Shown here: in pieces, positions 6,669-11,827 of the stretch | Layout: each line of letters begins with the position of its first letter | How positions within the stretch are numbered: the first letter of the stretch is position 1 | DNA from: JBCCHY01 sp039028495 | GTDB taxonomy: Bacteria > Patescibacteriota > Saccharimonadia > Saccharimonadales > VXPC01 | DNA: 11,827 bases | Assembly (NCBI GenBank): GCA_039028495.1 | Contig: JBCCHY010000030.1 | Span: 1-11,827 of the forward strand | Reading direction: 5' to 3' | Notes under the pieces: generated by a model | Databases searched by the model: none | Told to the model about the DNA's origin: nothing | The model's input: the letters and a program-made list of their open reading frames with translations, nothing else | Program-made: the position numbers and the translations under genes

Positions 6669-7355
6669 ACCTAACGTAATCTGCACATTTTCTGACGCTC
6701 CAGCGCCTTTCACAGTACCAAGCGAGCTAAACCCATGCATCCTACGCCATACGTTCCAGGTTACAGCTTGTACCTGATGGGGCTTAATCCCGAGCATTTG
6801 AGCCACTCCCCGAAACCATACTGCAGCACGTTCATTTTCTTTGGGGGGTATCCATTGTTCTTTTGCCGGGAGCTTAACACCAGCAAGCATCGAGATCATA
6901 TGTCTATCTATTGTGACAGCACTTGAGCCCTCCGGATCACGTATATTCTCAAAAAATGCACGTACTTTTGGATTATTCTTGGTCTCTGCATATAGCACCC
7001 CCTCAGGATCCTGTGAGTGCAATATAGCTAGTGCGTCTTCCTTAGACCTCCCCATCGTTCTTACATCGCCTGTTCTTAGTAGTGTGAGAGCATTTTTAAC
7101 GTTACCATTCCATGTCTCAAGGGGAGAAAGGGATGCTACTATCCCAGCTATAACATCTACTGGATGGCCAAACTCTTGTGACCATTCTTGGCATAAATTG
7201 TGTGCTCCAAAATACCAATTCATTCCTGAATCATGTTCCGTTTGAGTAGCAGCTGCAAAAGTAACCGTAATTCTGCCCCACGCTAAATTAACGTCATCTG
7301 GAAGCTTTATGCGCTCACTTTCAACTTGGCTTAAATCAAATAGTGTTTCGCTCAT
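6657..7355 (-). CDS. Phage-type hypothetical protein with possible helix-hairpin-helix glycosylase-like motifs
   Basis: A 232-residue protein resembling hypothetical proteins I associate with actinobacterial phages and mobile regions (possibly the family labelled DUF7178; this is from memory and not verified). Conserved-looking motifs are MNWYFGAH (45-52), AGIVASLSPLETWNGN (70-85), KVRAFFENI (130-138), TIDRHM (148-153) and QAVTWNVWRR (196-205). The order LSP...W..N, KxxxFF..I, then DRH is reminiscent of HhH-GPD base-excision glycosylases, where an Asp in a VDTHV-like motif is catalytic, but the Gly-rich hairpin is not evident, so the function is speculative. No signal peptide or membrane segment. 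It is convergent with pth, overlapping by 12 bases. The ATG at 7355 has no Shine-Dalgarno. Confidence 0.75.
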   Translation of the reverse strand: MSETLFDLSQVESERIKLPDDVNLAWGRITVTFAAATQTEHDSGMNWYFGAHNLCQEWSQEFGHPVDVIAGIVASLSPLETWNGNVKNALTLLRTGDVRTMGRSKEDALAILHSQDPEGVLYAETKNNPKVRAFFENIRDPEGSSAVTIDRHMISMLAGVKLPAKEQWIPPKENERAAVWFRGVAQMLGIKPHQVQAVTWNVWRRMHGFSSLGTVKGAGASENVQITLGLDD

Positions 7356-7366
7356 GAGTGACCAGC

Positions 7367-7395
7367 ATAATGCACGACTAGTAATTTGTTAGCAA
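7367..7395 (-). promoter_or_regulatory. Candidate promoter for the phage-type gene
   Basis: On the minus strand TTGCTA (7395-7390) and CATTAT (7372-7367) are spaced by 17 bp, each matching four of six consensus bases, with TG directly before the -10. The expected start near 7360 leaves a leader of about 5 nt, so this gene too would be nearly leaderless. Confidence 0.4.
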
Positions 7396-7402
7396 GCATA
7401 AC

Positions 7403-7446
7403 AAATAAAAAGACCACTGAGAGGGGGTGGGCACCGCTCAGTGGTC
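7403..7446 (-). terminator. Intrinsic terminator ending the minus-strand structured RNA
   Basis: A perfect 10-bp stem (GACCACTGAG at 7412-7421 with CTCAGTGGTC at 7437-7446) and a 15-base GC-rich loop are followed on the minus strand by TTTTT, A, then TTT. The T tract exists only in the minus orientation. It insulates the phage-type gene from transcription coming from further right. Confidence 0.8.
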
Positions 7447-7740
7447 ATTACATCACCCGACCATATTCAACTACTTGAGTAGTTGCGTCCGGTATTCTAA
7501 TACCCTTCAACCCACCTTGAAGGCTCATGCGTTAGCTAATCTCGCAAGTAGCTAACGAGCCCACCATGAGGTGCTATCCACGTACCTCCAAACTCAAGTA
7601 AAACGAGTGGGGTAGTGGGGTTAAAGGGGTTAGTTTGAATTAGAGCGCTATCGGATAAAAAATCCAACGCGCTAGAAACGTGGAGGGTAGCTACGTACTA
7701 GCTCGCTCTAATTCAACCTAACAAAATGTTAGAATTGGGG
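7412..7740 (-). ncRNA. Candidate structured non-coding RNA (about 330 nt)
   Basis: No ORF fits here, but inverted repeats fill the whole stretch. In plus coordinates: hairpin 7718-7723/7727-7732; a perfect 13-bp helix 7635-7647/7704-7716, extendable by 7629-7633/7718-7722 across one mismatch; inside it hairpins 7689-7693/7699-7703 and 7651-7656/7662-7667; an 11-bp helix 7503-7513/7618-7628; inside that 7522-7526 plus 7531-7538 with 7549-7556 plus 7557-7561, 7568-7572/7584-7588 and 7592-7595/7605-7608; then 7491-7496/7499-7504 and 7468-7474/7479-7485; and the terminator. The 11-bp helix and the 7651-7667 hairpin each contain a position that is G.U on the minus strand but C.A on the plus strand, which with the T tract supports minus-strand transcription. 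One hairpin (G7573/T7583) points the other way. I could not match it to tmRNA, RNase P RNA, SRP RNA or 6S RNA. Confidence 0.6.
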
Positions 7741-7754
7741 GTATAAGGTACATA

Positions 7755-7777
7755 AAATAGTTAGTAATTAACTATTT
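7755..7777. promoter_or_regulatory. Palindrome between the structured RNA and dprA
   Basis: AAATAGTTA (7755-7763) and TAACTATTT (7769-7777) form a perfect 9-bp inverted repeat with a 5-base loop, in AT-rich DNA between two outward transcription units. It could be an operator or part of the minus-strand promoter region. GGTA and TACC just outside extend the symmetry imperfectly. Confidence 0.4.
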
Positions 7778-7788
7778 ACCTTACTAGT

Positions 7789-7817
7789 TTAGCATAAAAT
7801 TGACTTTCAGTCAATAT
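7789..7817 (+). promoter_or_regulatory. Candidate dprA promoter containing a 6-bp palindrome
   Basis: TTAGCA (7789-7794) and CAATAT (7812-7817) are spaced by 17 bp and would start transcription near 7824, about 7 nt before the dprA ATG. The spacer and -10 edge contain TTGACT-TTC-AGTCAA (7800-7814), a perfect 6-bp inverted repeat placed where a repressor could block RNA polymerase. TAAAAT at 7795-7800 is an alternative -10. No Shine-Dalgarno precedes the gene. Confidence 0.35.
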
Positions 7818-7830
7818 CTGACAACACAAA

Positions 7831-8679
7831 ATGATAGATATTCAAACTCTAACCCCTAGCAACTATGACTGGTCCATGCTGGACCAGCTACATAAACCCC
7901 CATCAAAGTTATATATAAAAGGTCAGCTACACACTGACGACATAATAATCGCGATCGTTGGTTCTCGAAAGCACTCTAACTACGGCAAAGCCATTACTGA
8001 AATGATGGTGCGCGGTCTGAGAGGACAGCCAATAACAATACTCTCTGGTCTCGCTCTTGGGATGGACTCAATTGCTCATCAGGCAGCCCTCGATAACAAA
8101 ATCCATACTGCTGCCGTATTACCCTGTGGTATCGCAGAAGTATACCCAGCAACTCATTCATACTTAGCAAAACAGATACTGCGTGATGGTGGAGCGCTCT
8201 TGTCTGAGTATCCAGGCTCAAAAAGGCCTCATAGAAACAGTTTTGTAGAACGTAACAGGATCGTGGCTGGACTGGCTGACGCCATCTACATTCCAGAAGC
8301 TGCTGTCAAAAGCGGCACTTCGCACACCGTTAGCTTTGCCTTAGAACTAGGCATCCCCATACTCGCGTCTCCGGGACCAATAACGTCAGCTACGAGCGCT
8401 GGCACTAATAGGCTCCTGGCAAACGGAGCAACACCTATTCTCGAGCCTGGTGACATTCTGACTGCATTGGGGCTAAGTGACTCCAAGCAGCAAACACGAC
8501 TGACTTTTAACTCTGAATTAGAATCACAGATTTACAGGGCGATTGCTGAGAGGACCCTCACGGACCAAGAGCTCTTCGAGGCTACTGGCGGTGATGCTCG
8601 TGACATAAAACAAGCCCTGACTATGCTCGAATTAGAGGGCGTTATTGGTAATCAAACAGGTCAGTGGTATATAAAGTAA
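7831..8679 (+). CDS. dprA: DNA processing protein DprA (DNA-uptake RecA loader)
   Basis: A 282-residue DprA/Smf protein, which binds incoming single-stranded DNA during natural transformation and loads RecA. The Rossmann-like core spans about 30-215: IVGSRKHSNYGK (42-53), LSGLALGMDSIAHQAAL (71-87), LPCGIAEVYPATH (97-109), LLSEYPGS (123-130), RNSFVERNRIVAGL (135-148), SGTSHTVSFALELGIP (161-176) and GTNRLLANGATPI (191-203). A C-terminal winged-helix-like domain (about 230-282, ESQIYRAIAERTLTDQELFEATG) matches the domain found in many DprA proteins. The N-terminal SAM-like domain of longer homologues is missing, as in compact forms. The ATG at 7831 follows the promoter closely. Its presence in a streamlined genome suggests competence for DNA uptake. 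Confidence 0.95.
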   Translation: MIDIQTLTPSNYDWSMLDQLHKPPSKLYIKGQLHTDDIIIAIVGSRKHSNYGKAITEMMVRGLRGQPITILSGLALGMDSIAHQAALDNKIHTAAVLPCGIAEVYPATHSYLAKQILRDGGALLSEYPGSKRPHRNSFVERNRIVAGLADAIYIPEAAVKSGTSHTVSFALELGIPILASPGPITSATSAGTNRLLANGATPILEPGDILTALGLSDSKQQTRLTFNSELESQIYRAIAERTLTDQELFEATGGDARDIKQALTMLELEGVIGNQTGQWYIK

Positions 8680-8801
8680 AGATGTCTGCCGATTGAGTCT
8701 TAAAACACTATCTAAGGAGCTAAAATTAGAACCTATTTTCTCTAGTCCATGCACACGGGTATTTATAAGGTATTTGCTTTGAGACGGCGATGGCTATAGT
8801 A

Positions 8802-8831
8802 TTGACAGCTGATGACCAAATTAAACATAAA
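8802..8831 (+). promoter_or_regulatory. Candidate topA promoter
   Basis: A perfect TTGACA (8802-8807) is followed after 18 bp by CATAAA (8826-8831), which matches four of six -10 bases. The expected start near 8838 leaves a leader of about 14 nt. TATAGT at 8795-8800 is an alternative upstream -10. No Shine-Dalgarno precedes the ATG at 8852. Confidence 0.45.
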
Positions 8832-8851
8832 GTCCAGTAGAAGCCTAGTCT

Positions 8852-11140
8852 ATGTCCTATAAGCTTGTAATAGTTGAGTCCCCAGCCAAAGCAAAGACTA
8901 TCGAGAAGTACCTCGGCTCTGGCTACAAGGTGACTAGCTCAATGGGGCACATAAGAGATTTGCCTAGCAAGGGCATGTCTGTGGATATCGAAAATGGCTT
9001 TGAGCCTGACTATCAGATAAGCCCAGATAAGAAAAAAGTAGTAAGCGAGCTACGCAAACTCGCTAAATCTGCAGATGAAATCATTCTAGCAAGCGACGAA
9101 GACAGGGAAGGGGAAGCAATTGCCTGGCATCTCTGTCACGCCCTAAAGATCGACCCAAAAAAGACAAAGAGGATTGTTTTTAGAGAAATCACTAAACCAG
9201 CCATACAAGCTGCCATAAAGTCTCCAAGAACCGTTTCACAGAGCCTTGTAGACGCCCAACAAGCCCGCAGAATACTCGATAGGATCGTAGGCTATGAGTT
9301 ATCGCCAGTGCTATGGAAAAAGGTCCAGAGAGGCCTGAGCGCTGGCAGGGTGCAGTCAGTTGCTGTACGGCTAATCAATGACCGCGAAAAAGAGATAGAG
9401 GCACACGCTGCTGATGCTAGTTTTAGGGTAAGGGCTAATTTTGACGTTAGTGGCACCGAGCTACCAGCTGAACTAGACTCTAAGTTAGATTCAAAAGATA
9501 AAGCTCATTCACTGCTCCAAAAATGCCTAGCGTCTGGTTTCAAAATCGCTGCTGTTAAAGAAAAGCCAGGCACTAGACGACCATCTGCTCCGTTCACTAC
9601 CAGCACATTGCAACAAGAAGCATCTAGGCGACTTGGCTACAGTGTCAGACAAACTATGCAGCTAGCCCAGAGACTCTATGAAGCAGGCCACATCACGTAC
9701 ATGCGTACTGATAGCATCGCCCTCAGTGGACAGGCAATATCTGATGCCACCAAACACATTGAAGCGACTCTCGGTAAAGAGTATGTTGAAGCTCGTAAAT
9801 TCGTTAACAAAAATTCCGGCGCCCAAGAAGCACACGAAGCAGTCAGGCCTACTAATTTCAGTCTGGAGAACGCCGGTAATGACGAGCAGCAGAAAAAACT
9901 ATACGGACTGATTCGACGACGTGCACTAGCCAGTCAAATGTCGCCAGCAAAGATCAAAAAGACCGAGATTCACATACCTATTGAGGGTGCAGAAGAACAA
10001 TTCGTGGCCAAGGGCGAAGTCTTAATCTTTGATGGATTCCTAGCCGTGTATGGGGGTGCCAAAGACGACGTCATACTGCCCGAACTATCCGTCAATGATA
10101 GTCTGACACTTAGATCGGCTACTGCTCGAGAGATATTCAGTAAACCACCCGCGAGATATAGTGAGGCAAGTCTCGTACGTAAACTCGAAGAACTAGGTAT
10201 AGGTAGGCCAAGCACGTATGCACCTACGATCTCAACCATACAAGACAGAGGCTACGTCGAGAGAGTTGATGTCGAACCCAAAAACCGAGATGTCTGGGTG
10301 CTTACTCTTTCTGAGCAAAAAATTTCCGAAAGCCAAGACGAAGAATCCTACGGGGGCGACAAAAACAAACTGCTCCCCACACCATTAGCCGATATGGTAA
10401 CTGTGTTCTTAAGCGAACATTTTGTCCAGATAATGGATTACGGGTTTACGTCTAGTGTAGAGCAGCAGTTTGATCAAATCGCAGATGGTGATGCAAACTG
10501 GGTTGACGTACTCAAGGCATTTTACAAGGATTTCCATCCACTCGTAGAGGCCGCTGAAAATGTCTCCAGAGCAGAAGTCAGCAACATGCGAGAAATAGGC
10601 ATTGATCCTAAAGATGGCAAAACTATATTCTCTCGCATGGGACGTTACGGACCCATGCTACAGAAGGGTAGGGCAGAAGATTCTGAAGAAAAGCCGCTCT
10701 TTGCACCAATGCCCGAAGATGCCAGTATCACTACTGTAACACTAGATCAGGCACTAAAGATGTTTGAACTACCACGAGTACTCGGTACAGACGAGGATAG
10801 CGGAGAAGAGATAAAGGCAAACATCGGCCGCTATGGGCCGTACGTACAAATTGGCAAAACATACGTTAGCATAAAAGATGACGACCCTAGAACCATTACT
10901 CTAGAGCGCGCACTAGAGGTAATCACTGACAAAAAAGCAGCAGATAAGAAAAAGGTCATCGCTGAATGGGGGGAGCTACGGATACTCAATGGGCCGTATG
11001 GACCATATGTCACAAATGGCAAAAAGAATGCTCGAATTGCCAAAGATACAGATCCAAAAACAATCGATGAAGCCACCGCCAAAGAAATGATAAAAAACGC
11101 CAAACCAGGCCGCAAACGCCGAAAAACCCGCAAGAAGTAG
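8852..11140 (+). CDS. topA: DNA topoisomerase I (type IA)
   Basis: A 762-residue topoisomerase that relaxes negative supercoils by cutting and rejoining one DNA strand. The Toprim domain shows E9 in VIVESPAKAKTI and the metal-binding SDEDREGE (81-88). Further core motifs are DAQQARRILDRIVGYELSP (134-152), LSAGRVQSVAVRLI (162-175) and the active site ITYMRTDS with nucleophile Tyr283. HEAVRP (328-333) and ELGIGRPSTYAPTISTIQDRGYV (447-469) are also typical. The C-terminus carries three topoisomerase-repeat motifs (GRYGPMLQKG at 597, GRYGPYVQIG at 659, NGPYGPYVTNG at 713) and ends in a basic tail (GRKRRKTRKK). Only two Cys occur, so the zinc ribbons of the E. coli type are absent. The start is fixed by the N-terminal Toprim strand. 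Confidence 0.97.
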   Translation: MSYKLVIVESPAKAKTIEKYLGSGYKVTSSMGHIRDLPSKGMSVDIENGFEPDYQISPDKKKVVSELRKLAKSADEIILASDEDREGEAIAWHLCHALKIDPKKTKRIVFREITKPAIQAAIKSPRTVSQSLVDAQQARRILDRIVGYELSPVLWKKVQRGLSAGRVQSVAVRLINDREKEIEAHAADASFRVRANFDVSGTELPAELDSKLDSKDKAHSLLQKCLASGFKIAAVKEKPGTRRPSAPFTTSTLQQEASRRLGYSVRQTMQLAQRLYEAGHITYMRTDSIALSGQAISDATKHIEATLGKEYVEARKFVNKNSGAQEAHEAVRPTNFSLENAGNDEQQKKLYGLIRRRALASQMSPAKIKKTEIHIPIEGAEEQFVAKGEVLIFDGFLAVYGGAKDDVILPELSVNDSLTLRSATAREIFSKPPARYSEASLVRKLEELGIGRPSTYAPTISTIQDRGYVERVDVEPKNRDVWVLTLSEQKISESQDEESYGGDKNKLLPTPLADMVTVFLSEHFVQIMDYGFTSSVEQQFDQIADGDANWVDVLKAFYKDFHPLVEAAENVSRAEVSNMREIGIDPKDGKTIFSRMGRYGPMLQKGRAEDSEEKPLFAPMPEDASITTVTLDQALKMFELPRVLGTDEDSGEEIKANIGRYGPYVQIGKTYVSIKDDDPRTITLERALEVITDKKAADKKKVIAEWGELRILNGPYGPYVTNGKKNARIAKDTDPKTIDEATAKEMIKNAKPGRKRRKTRKK

Positions 11141-11148
11141 ATTCGGTA

Positions 11149-11421
11149 CTAGTCCTGTACTCTTGAGATAGCTCCTTGAAATGCAGTCTCAACACCTTCA
11201 TCACCAAGAACTAAGGCAACGCAGCCATTAACATAGGGGCATGAGTAATGCATCTCCCAGTTTCCTAGGTGATTTTTCCCTGTTTCAATGCTGTTGGGGC
11301 ATTTCGGAGAACAGCTAGAGGCCAGCTGATCATTAAAAGCAGAGCCTGCTGCATGTACTACCTCCATACCACCTGGAGGTAGCTCTCCAGTAATTTCTTT
11401 TCTAAAGTATGGTCCATACAC
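11149..11421 (-). CDS. Small hypothetical protein with four cysteines
   Basis: A 90-residue ORF, convergent with topA and ending 8 bases from its stop. I do not recognise it. The sequence reads like a folded protein rather than a shadow ORF, with the region NWEMHYSCPYVNGCVALVLGD... followed by VETAFQGAISRVQD. Four Cys at 37, 41, 61 and 67 (C-x3-C, C-x5-C) could bind a metal or form disulfides; this is inference. No plus-strand ORF competes. The longest form starts with GTG at 11421; an ATG at 11367 (residue 19) would give 72 residues with all four Cys kept. That ATG sits in a perfect 8-bp inverted repeat (11358-11365/11375-11382), so either start is possible. No clear Shine-Dalgarno or signal peptide. 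Confidence 0.55.
   Translation of the reverse strand: MYGPYFRKEITGELPPGGMEVVHAAGSAFNDQLASSCSPKCPNSIETGKNHLGNWEMHYSCPYVNGCVALVLGDEGVETAFQGAISRVQD
11358..11382. repeat. Perfect 8-bp inverted repeat inside the small cysteine gene
   Basis: CTACCTCC and GGAGGTAG flank a 9-base loop. On the minus strand the hairpin would enclose AGGTGG and the internal ATG at 11367, and could hide that start from ribosomes. Confidence 0.6.
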
Positions 11422-11466
11422 AATACATAAACCATGTCACATATTGAATTGTAGATCAATACAGCT

Positions 11467-11701
11467 AAACCCTCAGCTCGGGTACTACCTGAGAATTTCT
11501 CAGACTCAAGCATATGGGCGCTCTAAGCCCTACGGCTTTGAGCTATTTTGGAATATTGACGCGGAAGCTTGTTAGTGCTGTACAAAAGGTACTGCGACTG
11601 CGTCCCGCAGAAGAAAATAGACAAATAGGCCAGGGACACCAGCAGTAGCTGGCTCTGCTATTTAGCAGGCTGGGGTGGTCAAGTGCAGTGGAGGGTTTTT
11701 T
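11467..11701 (+). ncRNA. Candidate structured non-coding RNA (about 235 nt)
   Basis: No ORF covers this stretch. AAACCCTC (11467-11474) can pair perfectly with GAGGGTTT (11691-11698), joining the two ends like the closing helix of many stable RNAs, and TTTTTT at 11696-11701 follows as a possible 3' end. Nested inside, ACTACC (11484-11489) can pair with GGTGGT (11674-11679) using a U.G that forms only on the plus strand. Local hairpins: 11489-11494/11498-11503; 11520-11523 plus 11525-11529 with 11534-11538 plus 11540-11543; 11598-11602/11606-11610; 11639-11643/11648-11652; 11655-11659/11664-11668. Some are mutually exclusive with the nested helix. No obvious promoter stands out just upstream. 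I could not match it to RNase P RNA, tmRNA, SRP RNA or 6S RNA. Confidence 0.45.
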
Positions 11702-11758
11702 ACAACAGGTCTATTATATATTCTTGCTAATTACAATCGTGCACAACCCGCCAATCTA

Positions 11759-11767
11759 TGATAAAAT
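11759..11767 (+). promoter_or_regulatory. Extended -10 element upstream of the edge promoter
   Basis: TGA followed by TAAAAT matches the extended -10 pattern with five of six hexamer bases. It may be a second start for whatever lies beyond the right edge. Confidence 0.35.
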
Positions 11768-11788
11768 GTACTTAGTTTCATTAAAGTA

Positions 11789-11817
11789 TTGACTAAAGAG
11801 TTTTGTAGTTATATAAT
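11789..11817 (+). promoter_or_regulatory. Near-consensus vegetative promoter reading out of the right edge
   Basis: TTGACT (11789-11794) and TATAAT (11812-11817) are separated by exactly 17 bp, with only one mismatch to the twelve consensus bases. It is the strongest promoter in the window. The expected start is near 11824, so the driven gene or RNA lies just outside. Confidence 0.75.
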
Positions 11818-11827
11818 ATATAATAAT

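Larger units (their letters stand above)
11422..11827. other. Gene-free right end of the window
   Basis: No coding sequence is visible in these 406 bases. They hold the candidate structured RNA (11467-11701), then AT-rich promoter DNA that reads out of the window. Confidence 0.6.

Noticed and set aside
6841..7245. 134-residue plus-strand ORF
   Set aside because: It is antisense to the 232-residue minus-strand gene, whose motifs look conserved; the plus-strand translation looks like a shadow.
7629..7722. Integron attC-like site, because GTTAG and CTAAC flank a long imperfect palindrome
   Set aside because: In attC the outer boxes read RYYYAAC then GTTRRRY; here the order is reversed, and no integrase or cassette structure is present.
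7412..7740. tmRNA or RNase P RNA
   Set aside because: I looked on both strands for the tmRNA T-arm and CCA end with its 5' partner, and for the RNase P GGAAAGTCC and ACAGAAA cores. None is present.
8713..8719. Perfect Shine-Dalgarno TAAGGAG in the dprA-topA gap
   Set aside because: No ATG, GTG or TTG start with a sustained ORF follows at a suitable distance.
10831..11133. 100-residue minus-strand ORF inside topA
   Set aside because: It lies fully antisense to the conserved C-terminal repeats of TopA and shows no independent features.
11540..11570. Resemblance of GGAATATTG followed by GCGGAAGC to a segment of 16S rRNA
   Set aside because: Only two short words match and no surrounding 16S sequence is present, so it is chance.
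11592..11640. RNase P-like word CAAATAGG in the second RNA candidate
   Set aside because: The neighbouring conserved bases and the partner core sequence near the 5' end are absent.

Overview
The window looks like a compact chromosomal segment of a small-genome bacterium, most likely of the Candidate Phyla Radiation and perhaps Candidatus Saccharibacteria (TM7). This placement is an inference. It rests on short intergenic gaps, a mostly housekeeping gene set (Der, Pth, TopA, a 23S/16S-type pseudouridine synthase), DprA in a streamlined context, almost no Shine-Dalgarno sequences, and TGA used as a normal stop. There are no tRNA or rRNA genes, no CRISPR array and no insertion sequence.

Left part (1-3340), signalling. 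A response regulator cut off by the window edge is transcribed leftward. Facing it is a soluble PAS-HisKA-HATPase histidine kinase, followed by a second response regulator whose receiver domain carries a roughly 365-residue Pro/Ala/Thr/Glu-rich tail instead of a recognisable output domain. The three probably form one phosphorelay module.

Middle part (3371-7355), RNA and ribosome housekeeping. An RsuA/RluB-family pseudouridine synthase, the ribosome-assembly GTPase Der, an unrecognised 195-residue protein coupled to der by an ATGA overlap, and peptidyl-tRNA hydrolase all lie on the plus strand. Pth overlaps the 3' end of a convergent minus-strand gene that resembles hypothetical proteins of actinobacterial phages. 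Several of these genes have a -10-like element only 6-10 bases before the start codon and no Shine-Dalgarno, which suggests leaderless or near-leaderless mRNAs.

Between that gene and dprA (7356-7830) is about 470 bp with no gene. It is packed with inverted repeats and ends in an intrinsic terminator on the minus strand. I read it as a structured non-coding RNA of about 330 nt on the minus strand, because two of its helices contain G.U pairs that form only in that orientation. Two palindromes separate it from dprA.

Right part (7831-11827), DNA metabolism. dprA and topA are followed by a small convergent cysteine-containing gene. After it comes a second gene-free stretch that looks like another structured RNA of about 235 nt on the plus strand, closed by an 8-bp end-to-end helix and ending in T6. 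The window closes with a near-consensus promoter (TTGACT, 17 bp, TATAAT) reading out of the right edge.

The two structured intergenic regions are the best candidates for something undescribed. I could not match either to a known RNA class by eye.
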